Origin: Mytilus galloprovincialis
Lineage: Eukaryota > Mollusca > Bivalvia > Mytilida > Mytilidae
DNA: 64,000 nt
Direction: 5' to 3'
Assembly (NCBI RefSeq): GCF_965363235.1
Contig: NC_134849.1
Coordinates: forward strand, 18,192,863 to 18,256,862
This document shows positions 1 through 11,709 of the stretch, in pieces; the first letter of the stretch is position 1, and each line of letters opens with the position of its first letter. Both the position numbers and the translations under genes were made by a program. The notes beneath the pieces were generated by a model. It searched no databases. It saw only the letters and a program-made list of their open reading frames with translations, and was not told where the DNA came from.

Positions 1-884
1 GAAATTCTTACTTGCTACAGACTAGTTAAATCTCTCAAGTGTATTACAGTCGAATAAACATGATAAATTGTTATTATATTGACAACGACGTGTGAACGAA
101 CAAAATTAACATAATTGACAAAAAATTCAAAAAGGATATTCAATTTACTCATCATAGGTACCAGAATTATATTTTGTATTTACGCCAGACTCGCAGTTTG
201 TCTAAAAAGACTCATCGGTGACGCTGTAATAAAAAAAAAGTGAAAAAGGTCAAATAAAATACAACCGTCAACATTGTGCTACAATTTTAATCATCAAAAA
301 AACAAACCAGTAAAACATGTAAACTTCTCAATGATGATACCCTTGTCGAAATATTTTGGTAAACAGGAGGTTATTGAGTGTTGAATTTGAAAAAAACGGT
401 ATAGCGGACTTATATAAACTTTGAAACCAAATTACAGAAATCCTTGTGTTCTAGTTCCTGAGAAATTGTGACGAAAGGTCTCAACTTTGCTCTCTTGTGT
501 AAAATAACACAAGTTTTCGGTAACCAGGAAAACGCATCAACCAGTATAGCTGACAAATATAAACCCTGAAACTGAATTTCGGAAATCCTATTCGAGTAGT
601 TCCTGTGAAATATTCGACGAAAATATTCAGGGGATTGACGGACTGACGGATGAATGGACTGAGGGATGGACGGACAGAGGTAAAACAGTTTACCCCAACT
701 GTTTTTAAAGCAGTGGTATAACTACATATGCAAATATAGAAAAATTACATATTGACAATGCACATCAACAAACAAGAAAGACATAAACAAAAAAACATCC
801 GAGCAACACACAACTTTTTTGATAATCATTGAACCAAATCCATTATCCAATATATCTATACAACAATGTAATTGTGTGCATAGT

Positions 885-912
885 GATACACATATATATA
901 TATATATATAAA
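885..912 (+). repeat. (TA)n microsatellite
   Basis: AT dinucleotide run; the matching position in unit 2 (12625-12660) has a longer CA/TA run, so the length changed after duplication. Confidence 0.8.
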
Positions 913-1059
913 TCATTTCTTCGTGAGTTATTGTTATGAAAAGTAAATATCTAGGTCAGTGATGGTCTATTCCATTCTATAGTTTTAATTCCCCTGTGCT
1001 GACATGAATTATCATTGGTATGATCATATTTATAAATAAACTGTTTACAAAACTTATGA

Positions 1060-1690
1060 TTTTTTTGAAAAACTAAGGCTTTTCTACCTCAACAATGGAT
1101 AACTTTAGCTGTATTTGGCAAAACTTTTAGGGATTTTGGTCCTCAATGCTCTTCACCCTTGTACTTAATTTGGCCTTTTTTTTTGGTACTTTTTTAGGAT
1201 TTTAACGTCACTAATGAGTCTTTTATAGACAAAGAGTTATCAAAGGTACCAGGATTATAACAAAACGCGTCTGGCTAAATAACAAAATGTAACCCTATCA
1301 TCTATGATGAGTTTATTTACAATGATTTTGGGTCGATGCCACTGCTGGTTGAGTTTTCATTCCCCGAGGGTATCACCAGCCAAGAAGCCAGCACTTCTGT
1401 GATATGAATGAATTATCATTGGTATGGTCTATTTATAAATCATCTGTTTACAAAACTTTTGAATTTTTGAAATACTAAGACTTTTCTATTTCAGGGATAG
1501 ACAACTTCAGCTGTAAAAACTTTTAGGAATTTTGATCCTTAATGCTCTCAAACTTCGTACTTTATTTTTTTTTTTTTTTTTTTTTTTTAACTTTTTTGGA
1601 TTCTAGCGTCATTGATGAGTCTTTTATAGATGAAATGCTTTTGTAGATGAAATGCGCATCTTGCTTAATTACAAAATGTATAACTGGTAT
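1060..1690. repeat. Two tandem copies of dispersed repeat family RC
   Basis: Two stretches (about 1060-1330 and 1430-1690) share 'ttttggtcctcaatgctc' and 'gatgagtcttttatagac'. Unit 2 has matching pairs at 12810-13030 and 13110-13340. Other copies lie at 43205-43450, 55150-55345, 56985-57215 and 62275-62385. The family encodes short chance open frames on the complementary strand and has no recognisable gene. Confidence 0.65.
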
Positions 1691-1911
1691 ATATGATTAG
1701 TTTATCTATATTAGTGTTATACTGTTTTATTTTCTGAACCAAATATGAGAGCATGAGGGCAAACTTAGCGTTCAAACGTTTTATTGATTTTGAAATGTTT
1801 AGTCTATGCAGTGTTTGTTTATTTTCTTTGGTTACATCTTCTGACATCAGACTCGGACTTCTCTTGAATAGAATTTTAAATGTACGTATTGTTATGCGTT
1901 TACTTTTCTAC

Positions 1912-2243
1912 ATTGGCTAGAGGTATAGAGGAAGGGTTGATATATCATAAACATGTTTAACCCCGCCGCATTTTTGCGCCTGTCTCAAGTCAGGAGCCTC
2001 TGGTCTTTGTTAGTATTGTATTATTTTAATTTTAGTTTCTTGTGTACAATTTGGAAATTAGCATGGCGTTCATTATCACTGAACTAGTATATATTTGTTT
2101 AGGTGCCAGCTGAAGGAAGCCTCCAGGTGCGGGAATGTCTCGCTACATTGAAGACCTGTTGGTGACCTTCTGCTGTCGTTTTTTCTATGGTCAGGTTGTT
2201 GTCTCTTTGATACATTCCCCATTTCCATTCTCAGTTTTAATAT
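1912..2243 (-). repeat. Dispersed repeat family RA (long copy)
   Basis: Starts with 'ggctagaggtatag', includes 'cccgccgcatttttgcgcc' and ends in a segment that on the other strand reads 'gagaatggaaatgggg...ccgaccatag'. The same sequence recurs at 7019-7185, 10715-11030, 29358-29452, 34770-34832, 38530-38618 and, cut by the edge, at 63970-64000. It is absent at the matching spot of unit 2, so it inserted after the segmental duplication. It carries no gene. It may be a short non-autonomous element, class unknown. Confidence 0.75.
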
Positions 2244-3916
2244 TCTTCTAACGTAAAACATCTAAATATATTGCAAGTTATTTCCTTGTGCAATATTGTT
2301 TCTACTGTTGCATTTTATATAACATATGTAATTTCATAGCTTTAAAAAGCATTGAAGAGTTGTACTACAATAGTATCCACCAGACCATGCTTTTTCGTTC
2401 AGGAGTGTGCAGCTCAATAGATAAATATCGTAAATAAAGGCCGAGCATTCTGTATCAATGTGGCAAAAATAAGCACAACTAACACGTGTCGGCACTGGTA
2501 CAACAATATTCATTTCTGAAAACGAGGTTCCAGAATACATGAGCTCAAATGTCCCCATGGTGTTTCCATCTAGAAATACATAATTATAGCAATGTATAGT
2601 TTAATACTTGTTGACAAGCAAAACAAACAGAACAAGAAACAGAAACAAAAAAAGAAAACTGCATATGAACTATCATTATGAAATAGATCAATAAAAAGAA
2701 ACTTAACCGAATTGTCAATTCTTTATTTGTATTACTAGATTAAAAATTGTCCATGCGGAATTGTAGTACCATAAGTGGGTAATAATGGATTTTGGTATAG
2801 TTGTTACAAAATCATCGATCATGTACTGAATGCAACCGATATAAAAGCAAGAGCGCTTTACTCAAGGTTCTACATTTTTAATTTTCTGTTGTCTGTTTAA
2901 GATAGATATATTTATAAACAGAGAGCCCTTAGTTCGATATCTTCTTTTTAAATGATGATAAGATTAAATCAGTTACTTAATTCATCCTCAAGACAGAATT
3001 CTCACCACTTGTAAGACTAGTTTTTAAATTGCATCTCCATGAATGGTCTGTGACTATTTAAAATTTTGACACAAATGTACTGTTGGTTTTGATGCTCACT
3101 TATATTACCTGAATTAGGCTGTTGTTAAGATAGTCTGAAATGTCTTATTAAATTGTGTATTGTTATAAATCAGTTTGCACTGAAATATCATATTCAACTA
3201 ATTTTTGCATGGCTTTCTTGATGAATAGTGGCATTATAACTCATACAAATTTAGAGCGATAACAATTTTTTGATAAATGCAATACGTAGGTTCACACTGT
3301 GAGCTGAACGGTTGAAGGGCAGAACTTTGGACTGCTACTAAATATAAAGAAATGCATATAGATACACCAACGATTTTAAACAAGAAATCTTTCATTAGCA
3401 GTCAAGTTAAAAAAAAAAAAGTGCTCGACTTTAACGCCCTAATTCTAAAAACGTACGCTCAGACTTGGTTTTAACATAAAATTGGGAAAGATCGGGTAAC
3501 TTTATTCCTATAGCATAGTATACCACGTTCGTTTATTAAAATGTGTGATATACATGATATATTGTGGTTAATTTATTATATCCCCGCTGTTTGACCATGA
3601 AATTTTAACGCATGGATATTTTGTAACTTTTCATACCTGAACAATTCCTTATGTACACGGAATAAGATGGGTTTAGTGATGAATACATGCTGCTAACGCT
3701 TTCAAATAGCCTTTACCTTCCTCCAAATGTTTTGTATTCAATGTGGGAACACTTTGATCTCACCAAACAGGTGTAGAGACACGTGTCTTTGTCAACTTCT
3801 TTATATAGAATTATTTCAACATCACCGTTTCCAACTTGATAGGTTTCACCAAGTAACTCCATTGTACAGCCTATATATCAAATATGAATGATTGTATGTT
3901 GCATTACGTAAAAGAC

Positions 3917-4490
3917 TTAAAGATTTGTTTATTAGTTGTAAGTGGCTATCAACTGGATGTCAGTTTCTGCGATTACCCTAAGATCTGTACTTATTGTCTT
4001 TTTGTTGTTGGATTATACAAGTACCCGGCCACGTCCTCTCTGTGCTTTTATTAGATGTATTTATATTTGTATCCATCTGATATTAACACCTTTTTCAACA
4101 GATTTTTATAGTTTGTTCTTATGTTGTACTGTTACACCACTGTCACATGTTAGGGGAGGGTTAAGATACCGCTAACATGTTTAACCTCGTATGTATGTAT
4201 ATATAATTTATCTGTCCTAATTCAGGAGCCTGTAATTCATTCGTCGTCGTTTGTTGATGTGTGATATATTTATTTTCCGTTAATTTTTTGTTCATAAATT
4301 AAATCTTTGTTTTATCGTTTGATTTGTTTTACTTTGTCAATTCGGGGCCTTTTATAACTGACTATGCGGTTAGGCCTTTGATTATTGTTGAATGCCATAC
4401 GATAACTTATAGTTTTTAATTTCTGTGTCAGTTGGTGTCTTGTGGAGAGTTGTCCCATTAACAATCACACCGCGCTTTCTTTTCATGTTA
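3917..4490 (-). repeat. Dispersed repeat family RB (long copy)
   Basis: Ends in a segment related to the repeats at 45400-45620 and 53690-53880 ('ggagagttgtcccattaac'). It is present only in unit 1 of the duplication, in intron 1 of the broken PAN gene. A related older stretch sits at 31720-31930. An open frame at 3942-4175 inside it is not credible as a gene because it is part of the repeat. Confidence 0.7.
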
Positions 4491-4963
4491 AAATAATCAA
4501 CTGAAAGACTAGAAAATTAATTAACCCGTTTAATACTGTCTACGACATTAGTTTACAATGTTAACAGTTTTGTTTTTCTGACTGTTTTGAATCCAATGCC
4601 AATGATGAGTGAAGATGATTTTCACCCTATTGACTTATTGCATGTTCTTATGTGATTTTTGCGGTCAATACATTTAGTGAACACATCTTGTTTATGATTT
4701 TTACATTAAGAAACAGAGATTATTCTGCGTTTGATTTTTTCAGAAACTTATTTTTCCTGAGAACTTTCTCATAGACAAGCAAGTCAGAACTTTAATTCAG
4801 TTTATTGTATTCAACTTATTACTATGCCAAAAAAAAATGTTAAAACTAAATTTCTTATAGTACATATTATTCTGAATTTGTGAATTCGTCCAATAGAATA
4901 TTGATCAATATATGAATATGAAATATGAATATAATCAATATTATAAATAAACATGTTAAACAA

Positions 4964-5315
4964 ACATATACATGCAAAGATCAAAAAGAAAAATAATTAA
5001 CACAACTGGTATAACTTGCAATCTTCAGAAACAAAACAACAAGAATGTGTCCATTGTATACGGATTCCCAACTTGCACTTTCATTTTTTATGTTCGGTGG
5101 ATCATGGAATTGGGGGACAAAACTTCCATTTTGGAATTATATGGAACATGTGTAGTTAGTTTCAAGTTGATTGGACTTCAACTTCTTCAAAAACTACTTT
5201 GACCAAAAATGTTAACACAAAAATCCTGAACCGGGAAAGGCGGTGATGGAGTAGACGAAGGAACGGACGGACGAACGAACGGACGCACAGACCGAAAAAA
5301 TACTTCCCATAAGTT
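4964..5315 (+). repeat. Dispersed repeat family RE, one internal unit
   Basis: Contains 'ttcaagttgattggacttca' and ends in a 'gacggacgaacgaacggacg' run. The same family occurs at 15285-15740, 16265-16590 and, reversed, at 52840-53480. It lies in intron 1 of the broken PAN gene and corresponds to the copy at 16265-16590 in unit 2. Confidence 0.7.
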
Positions 5316-5986
5316 TGAACATACAAATACAATTAAGTGTAATTAAGTATTTAAAGAAGACTCACCTGTACAAAAGCTAATCATAAATACCAGCAGGATC
5401 AAAAATTGAAATACATTTAATTTCATGATGACAAAAGCAGTACTCCGTTATTTGACAGCGTTAACAATATAAGTAAGACTACAATTAAATATCATACTGT
5501 ATTTGGTCGATGACATTTAAAATAAATAAAACCAATTAGATTGTGAATTTAGGACTTCAAAAATCAAGCAATGCTTTATCATTCATGTTGTTCAAAAATA
5601 ATTCTATACAAACATAATTTGTTTGCATTCATTTGAAATCATTGTTAAATTAAACAAATCATTAGCCCCAATCAATTATTTGCGGTTTCTGTATGAAGAT
5701 AACAATATATACATAGTGGTTTTGCTACATTTGATTTTACCAATAGTCTATTAGTTAAGTAAATAAAAAAGACAAAGGATTTCATGAGCAAATTAATATA
5801 TAGTCTTTTCCAACTTCATAGTTATAACATATCTGTGATTTCTATATAATCAGGTATCTTTCATCGTGAAAATGCATTTTCACTTATGTAAATTAAATCA
5901 AATATGTTTTTAATAATTCAATGTTAATTCAATAGATCAACTTTTCATACAAACGTCAATAAGAAACAAGACTCTATTTAAAAATT

Positions 5987-6945
5987 AGGTCTTTTATCTT
6001 TCTTCTGATTATTTTTGTTTTTCTTCTGCTGTCTGAGATGCTTTTTTGTCTTACAACATATCGAATGGATTTTTGGCCAATGATGTCGTACAGTAATGGG
6101 GGTTTCAAAACTCACCCTGTGTGACCAGACACTTATTCTTATAGGAGTTATCTCCCTGCATCCCCTTTCTCTTTTTATCGCTTTATCTCTAAAACCGTAA
6201 AAGATTTTAGCAAACTGTTTTCACCAAATTGTTCGTCTACTCTTGAGAATGATTTCGTTTATTTTGACTTGAGTGATTGGAAGACATCTTGTGGAAGTTA
6301 TTTCCCTTTGAAAATTTAAGATATGCGATTTGTTGGATAAATTCATACGTTATAAGTCGTAGAAGCCTTCAGTTTTTTTAATATGAAGTCCTTGGTCATT
6401 TTGAAGGAAATTGAGGTCAAGGTCAAAGGTCAAGATCATGTTATGAATTTTTAATTTTGCTTGTTTTCGTTATTCAAAAGAAACTGTTACAGTAAATGAT
6501 GTGTTTGCCAAATAACTGTTTACAATAAAGCGCAACTTTAACCTATTCAAGTCGAAGAGTTTTGGTTAACCCTTATACGAGTTTTCTCCCCTTATGTATT
6601 TGAAATCAGTATTTCTCCATAACCATACAAGTGATTGACCTGGGGTCTTTTGATTTGAGATCACTGACCTATGACCTCAAAATTGAGGTTAGGGTCAAAG
6701 GTCAATTTGACGTTCTAGATTTTGACCGTTGCTAAAAATTCTTTCTAGTTCATTATAAAACAATTAAGTCTACTGCATAAATTTCTTCATCTTATTTTTT
6801 TTTTGTATATATCAGTTTGATTTACCACATTACATCAACACGGAGTGACATTTTCTAACATCTTTTTTTTTTTAAATTTCATTCTTATTATCGAGCATGT
6901 CGCGGTGGAAAGAACTTCAATTGTTCTCTGAAGAATTGGTGTTTA
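5987..6945 (+). mobile_element. Helentron-like non-autonomous element RG, copy 1
   Basis: Starts 'aggtctttt' and ends with a sub-terminal 'gtggaaagaac' followed by a palindrome (CAATTGTTCTCTGAAGAATTG type). The better-kept relatives are at 17264-18257 and 24236-25432. The left hairpin is partly lost here. No protein is encoded. It lies at the same place in unit 2, so insertion preceded the segmental duplication. Confidence 0.55.
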
Positions 6946-7018
6946 ATTATCTTTATAATTGATCTTTAAAGTTTCGAGTAATAATATAATGATACAAAAA
7001 GCTTATGTAAGATAAAGA

Positions 7019-7185
7019 AACCAGTATATATTTGTTCAGAGGCCAGCTGAAGGACGCCTCCGGGTGCGAAAATTTCTCGTTGCATTGAAGACCTGTTGGT
7101 GACCTCCTGCTGTTGTCTGCTCTATGGTCGGGTTGTTGTCTCTTTGGCACATTCCCCATTTCCATTCTCAATTTTATTCTTTTCT
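7019..7185 (-). repeat. Dispersed repeat family RA (short copy)
   Basis: Matches the last half of the family described at 1912-2243. The matching spot in unit 2 (about 18320) is empty, so this is a post-duplication insertion with a known empty site. Confidence 0.75.
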
Positions 7186-7583
7186 TACAAACATAATATT
7201 TGTTTCGTCTATATAGGACTCATCAGCAGTGACGCAAAAATCAAAACAGTTAGAAAGCCTAACAAGTAAGAAGCAATTTATTTACAAAGTCACAAATTAC
7301 AATATCTCACGAAGTCATGCATTCAAAATGAAGTAAATGATCTTCTTTGTCTTAGTAGTCTATCACGTTGATGAATCCACGCTGGTAACTGTCTTTCACA
7401 CATTGTTGTTGATATAATGGATTTTGATGCGACTGGCATACAAGTGAGAGGTTTAACTATCTATAAAACCAGGTTCAATCCACAATTTTTTACATGCAAA
7501 ATGACTGAACCAAGTCAGAAATCTGACAGTTTTTATACGACCGCAAAAATTGAAAAAAATTTGGTCGTATATTGGTATCACGT

Positions 7584-7597
7584 TGGCGTCGTCGTCT

Positions 7598-7629
<32 letters not shown>

Positions 7630-7630
7630 C
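7584..7630 (+). repeat. (GTC)n microsatellite
   Basis: An interrupted run of GTC/CGT triplets inside element RH. It produces spurious poly-Val or poly-Arg open frames. Confidence 0.9.
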
Positions 7631-7642
7631 GAATACTTTTAG

Positions 7643-8286
7643 TTTTCGCACTCTAACTTTAGTAAAAGTAAATAGAAATCTATGACATTTTAACACAAGG
7701 TTTATGACCACAAAAGAAAGGTTGGGATTGATTTTGGGAGTTGAGGTCCCAACAGTTTAGGAATTAGGGGCCAAAAAGGGGCCCAAATAAGCATTATTCT
7801 TGGTTTTCGCACCATAACTTTAGTATAAGTAAATAGAAATCTATGAAATTTAAACACAAGGTTTATGACCATAAAAGAAAGGTTGGGTTTGATTTTGGGA
7901 GTTATGGTTCCAACAGTTTAGGAATAAGGGGCCAAAAAAGGGCCCAAATAAGCATTATTCTTTGTTTTCGCACAATAACTTTAGTATAAGTAAATAGAAA
8001 TCAATGAAATTTAAACACAAGGTTTATGACCACAAAAGAAAGGCTGGGATTGATTTTGGGAGTTGAGGTCCCAACAGTTTAGAAATCAGGGGCCAAAAAG
8101 GGGTCAAAATAAGCATTATTCTTGGTTTTCGCACCATAACTTTAGTATAAGTAAATAGAAATCTATGAAATTTAAACACAAGGTTTATGACCATAAAAGG
8201 AAGGTCGGGTTTGATTTTGAGAGTTTTGTTCTCAATAGTTTAGGAATAAGGGACTCAAAGGGTCCACAATTGAACTTTGTTTGATT
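7643..8286 (+). repeat. 161-bp tandem repeat, four copies
   Basis: The motif 'ttttcgcac' recurs at 7643, 7804, 7965 and 8126, exactly 161 bp apart. Each unit contains 'aaatagaaatctatgaaatt' or a near variant and 'ggggccaaaa'. Internal to RH. Confidence 0.85.
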
Positions 8287-8800
8287 TCATCAAAAAAAAT
8301 AATAATTGGGGTTCTTTGATATGCCGAATCTAACTGTGTATGTAGATTCTCAATTTTTGGTCCCGTTTTCCAAATTGGTCTACATTAAGGTCCAAAGGGT
8401 CCAAAATTAAACTTAGTTTGATTTTAACAAAAAATGAATCCTCGGGGTTCTTTGCTATGCTGAATCTAAAAATGGACTTAAATTTTTGATTATTGACCCA
8501 GTTTTCAAGTTGGTCCAAATCAGGGTCCCAGATTAAACTTGGTTTGATTTCATCAAAAATTGAATAATTGGGGTTCTTTGATATGCCAAATCTAACTGTG
8601 TATGTTGATTCTTAATTTTTGGTCCCGTTTTCAAATTGGTCTACTTAAAATCCAAAGGGTCCAAAATTAAACTAAGTTTGATTTTAACAAAAATTGAATT
8701 CTTGGGCTTGTTTGATATGCTGAATCTAAACATGACTGTACTTAGAATTTTGATTATGGGCCAAGTTTTCAAGTTGGTTCAAATCAGGATCCAAAATTAT
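8270..8800 (+). repeat. 263-bp tandem repeat, two copies
   Basis: Two units anchored at 'ttgatttcatcaaaaa' (8281 and 8544, 263 bp apart), each with 'ctttgatatgcc' and a related half-unit, so a nested duplication of about 130 bp is likely. Confidence 0.75.
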
Positions 8801-8809
8801 TATATTAAG

Positions 8810-9048
8810 TATTGTGCAATAACAAGAAATTTTTAATTGCACAGTATTCAGCAATAGCAAGAAATCTTCAATTGCACAGTATTGTGCAATAGCAAGAAAT
8901 TTTCAACTGCACAGTATTGCGCAATAGCAAAAAATCTTCAATTGCACAGTATGTTGCAATAGCAAATATTTTCAATTACACAGTATTGCGCAAAAGCAAG
9001 AAATATCTAATTGCACAATATTGTGCAATAGCAAGACATTTTCAATTG
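8810..9048 (+). repeat. 35-bp palindromic repeat array
   Basis: The core TTGCACAGTATTGTGCAA starts at 8837, 8872, 8907 (one base changed), 8942, 8976 and 9011, a 34-35 bp period. The core is an inverted repeat (TTGCACA / TGTGCAA), so the array can form a row of regularly spaced hairpins. Internal to RH. Confidence 0.85.
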
Positions 9049-9835
9049 GAGTTATTTTTCTTTGTCCAGAATAGTAGTTGAATCAACTTAAATCATTGTT
9101 TTATACAATATACAATGTATATTCACTTTTACTACCAACTGATAAATGAAAACAATCTTTACCATTCAGTGATAACAAGCACTTTATTTTACATTTTGAT
9201 ATTTTATGATGTATTTAAATGAGTAGTTATTGTTGCAAACTCCATTAGATATTTGAATTGAGATTAGTTTTCGAAAAAGGGAAAGGGGGATGTGGAAAAA
9301 AATGGGGGGGTAAATTTTTCTCATTTCAGATTTCATAAATAAAAATTTCTTCAAACATTGTTTTGAGAGGATTAATATTCAACAGCATAGTGATTTGCTT
9401 AAAGGCAAAAAATAAATATTTTAAGTTCATTAGACCACATTCATTCTGTGTCAGAAACCTATGCTGTGTCAACTATTTAATCACAATCCAAATTTAGAGC
9501 TGAATCCAGCTTGAATGTTGTTTCCATACTTGCCACAACCGTTTAGGGTTCAACCTCTGCGGTCGAATAAAGCTGCGCCCTGCGGAGCATCTGGTTATTG
9601 ATTCGTGTGATGTGTATGAGCTTTAGATTTTGCCATTTGACTAGGAATTCGGTATTTTTGTGATTTTACTATTTAGTATCTAAGACTGGTGTCTTTTACT
9701 CTGTATTGGCGTCTTTTTATTTGACGTGCATCTCATGCTAAATTATTGTGCATTATGCTAATACTTAGACCTTATTCTAGTAGCTCTTTGGAAGGACATG
9801 GTTAAGTATCTTTTCAATATTTTCCTTGTGTTGCA

Positions 9836-11709
9836 TACATTGTACAGTTTACAATTAATTGTGTATTTGCACCAGACGCGTTTTTGTCTACCAAAGATTA
9901 ACCACCGACGCACCTCTTGTCTACAAAAGACTCAGTGACACTCGAATAAAAAAGTCCAAGTAAAGAACGAAGTTGAAGAGGATTGAAAATCAAATACACC
10001 TAAAGTAATTTATTCCTAAGGAGAAAAGCTCTTAATTTCACGAAAACCCGACACATATACATAATCAGTGTTCAAGTTAATACAACTCGTAATTATGGTT
10101 GGGAAAGAGCATTGTTGACGGTTATTGATGAGTAAACTTTAAAAATTGAGCAATAACATCATCAATTTTAAATTTCTAAACCAAACAGTATCAACTGTTT
10201 CCCTGGAATATAAGTTAATTGAAAAGATTGCAGAACAAAATGGAAGTTGCCTCATTCTGTTTAAATCGTGTATACAGATTATAGTTTATGAAAGACACAA
10301 GACTAATCAATGGTATTGAAGAAAGATGACAAGGGACATTTGTTTTCACGAAGTTAGTTATCCAAAACATAACAGAAATACTGTAAACAAACTTATTTTC
10401 GCGAGCGATTTATTTTCGCGAGCGATTTATTTTCACGACCCATTTATTTTCACGACTATTCTTTGAAATCTTAAAAAAATTAAATTCAAATAGATTATAA
10501 AGCAAGGGTTATCATAATGAGATTTGACTTGGTCAAACAAAACTCGCTTGATTTAATTTAAAATTATTTGTAATTGATAGAAAACCAATTTATACCAATC
10601 AGTCATATTTGTCGTTTTCGTGGTGAAAACAAATACAAAATGGATTTTACATATCCGATGGTATTCTAAATTGAATTTTATGATCTACATAAACATACTT
10701 ATTATTTACTGTTCTACGTTGGCTAGAGGTATAGGGCGAGGATTGAGATTTCATAAAGGTGTTTAAACCCGCCGCATGTTTGTGCCTGTCCCATGTCAGG
10801 AGCCTCTGGCCTTTGTTGGTCTTTTATTAATTTAACTTTAGTTTCTTGTGTACAATTTGGAAATTAGTATGGCGTTCATTATCACTGAACTAGTATACAT
10901 TTGTTTAGGGGCCATCTAAAGGACGCCTCCGGGTGCGGAAATTTCTCGCTTTATTGAAGACTTGTTGGTGACCTTCTGCTGTTGTTTTTTTTCCATGGTC
11001 GGGTTATTGTCTCTCAATTTTATATATTATAATATTTTCATATTTTAGCGTGAAGGGAAAAGTTAATAGGAATATGGTTTATTTTTTCCAAATAGTCTCA
11101 GTATAGCAGTTCAAACTCTTACTTCTCCCTTCAGATATTCATTTATTTTTAAGGATGACTGTGCAAGGCCATAAAAAAGAATAGGTGTGTTTGCCCTAAT
11201 CCTACCTACCCAGGAAAAAGCTGCCTACTCAAAATCTTTTTTGATTTGAAAATATATTTTTTTATTCAGATAGGCATATAAAGACTAATAAACATCTGAT
11301 ACTTAAATTTCTCTATGCCAAAAAAGAAAAGAAAATGCCTACCTACCTACCCATTGTCTGGATGCTGGGTAGCGTTTGGGCAAACCAAAATATTTTTAAG
11401 TGTGGCCAAAAATGTGATAAATATAATATGAAATCACAAAATATGTTAAAGTTTCATGTTTACACATGTCATTAATATAAAATTGTAGCATACTATTTTC
11501 GCACTCATACCAAAAAATATGGTAATAAGCAGAATATCAAGAACTTGCAGACATGTATAAAATATTGTGATGAACTGTATTATTTCTTAAAAAATATTAT
11601 TGTATGATAAAAGTAAAATAATAAAAATATCGAACTCCAAGGAAAACTGAAAATAAAAAGTTCCTTATCATATGGTAAAACCAAACACAAACGAATAGAA
11701 AACAACTGT
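9836..11709. other. Spacer between duplication units, no gene seen
   Basis: Holds the RA repeat at 10715-11030, a short run of 'atttattttcgcgagcg' type repeats at 10396-10457, and a possible small foldback at 11187-11390 bounded by 'gtttgccc' and 'gggcaaac'. It ends in a dispersed repeat at 11640-11709 that recurs at 27480, 57530, 59500 and 62395. No credible coding exon was found. Confidence 0.6.
10715..11030 (-). repeat. Dispersed repeat family RA
   Basis: A near full-length copy lying in the spacer between the two duplication units, in the same orientation as 1912-2243 and with small indels. Confidence 0.7.

Larger units (their letters stand above)
2334..5426 (-). pseudogene. Secreted two-module PAN/apple-like protein, copy 1 (broken)
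   Basis: Three exons on the minus strand mirror the intact gene at 13570-16699. Exon 1 is 5366-5426: start at 5426, a 20-residue signal peptide beginning MKLNVFQFLILLVFM, donor GTGAGT. Exon 2 is 3637-3870, bounded by an AG acceptor and a GTATGA donor, phase 1-1. Exon 3 is 2334-2569, which ends with the stop. Exon 2 contains an in-frame TAA at 3713-3715, where the other copy has a TGC cysteine codon; the frame stays open on both sides. The same change makes a donor-like AAG|GTAAAG, but splicing there to exon 3 would shift the frame to an early stop. The downstream poly(A)-like signal is pushed to 1780-1785, about 550 bp away, by a repeat insertion absent from copy 2. Exons 1 and 3 look sound, so the decay is recent, or the stop may be polymorphic. 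This is a host gene. Confidence 0.8.
7537..9594 (+). mobile_element. 2.06-kb non-autonomous element RH with internal tandem arrays
   Basis: Unit 2 of the segmental duplication keeps the empty site (about 18740-18750), so the insertion is delimited to 7537-9594, flanked on both sides by TTAT. The left end begins ACGACCGC and, with the flank, folds as ATACGACC...GGTCGTAT. The right end has the inverted TGCGGTCG at 9558-9565 followed by a near-palindrome (GCTGCGCCCTGCGGAGC). No transposase is encoded; its length is filled by a (GTC)n run, four 161-bp repeats, two 263-bp repeats and about six 35-bp palindromic repeats. Its ends resemble those of RG in layout, so a Helentron-like origin is possible. 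Confidence 0.7.
7360..9720. repeat. Dispersed repeat family RD, split by RH
   Basis: Parts at 7360-7536 and 9595-9720 together match the uninterrupted copy at 18560-18800. The family also occurs at 11640-11720, 41590-41790, 57530-57660, 59500-59690 and 62395-62600, marked by 'gtttagctagctataaaa' or its complement. Confidence 0.65.
1..9835. repeat. Tandem segmental duplication, unit 1
   Basis: The stretch from the left edge to about 9835 is closely similar, in the same order and orientation, to 11710-18979. Matching blocks include the opening bases, the three PAN-gene exons, the flanking introns and a Helentron-like element. Unit 1 extends beyond the left edge, so its full length is unknown. 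It is longer than unit 2 mainly because of extra insertions at about 1818-2240, 3917-4490, 7019-7185 and 7537-9594. Similarity stops at about 9835, where the next bases diverge from those after 18979. By eye the two units differ by several percent with many small indels, so the duplication is not very recent. Confidence 0.9.

Noticed and set aside
7417-7711. Overlapping open frames with poly-Val and poly-Arg
   Set aside because: Produced by the (GTC)n run at the start of element RH on both strands.
11187-11390. Foldback with GTTTGCCC ends as a MITE
   Set aside because: Only the first 8-10 bases match between ends and no target duplication is visible, so it is mentioned only within the spacer entry.
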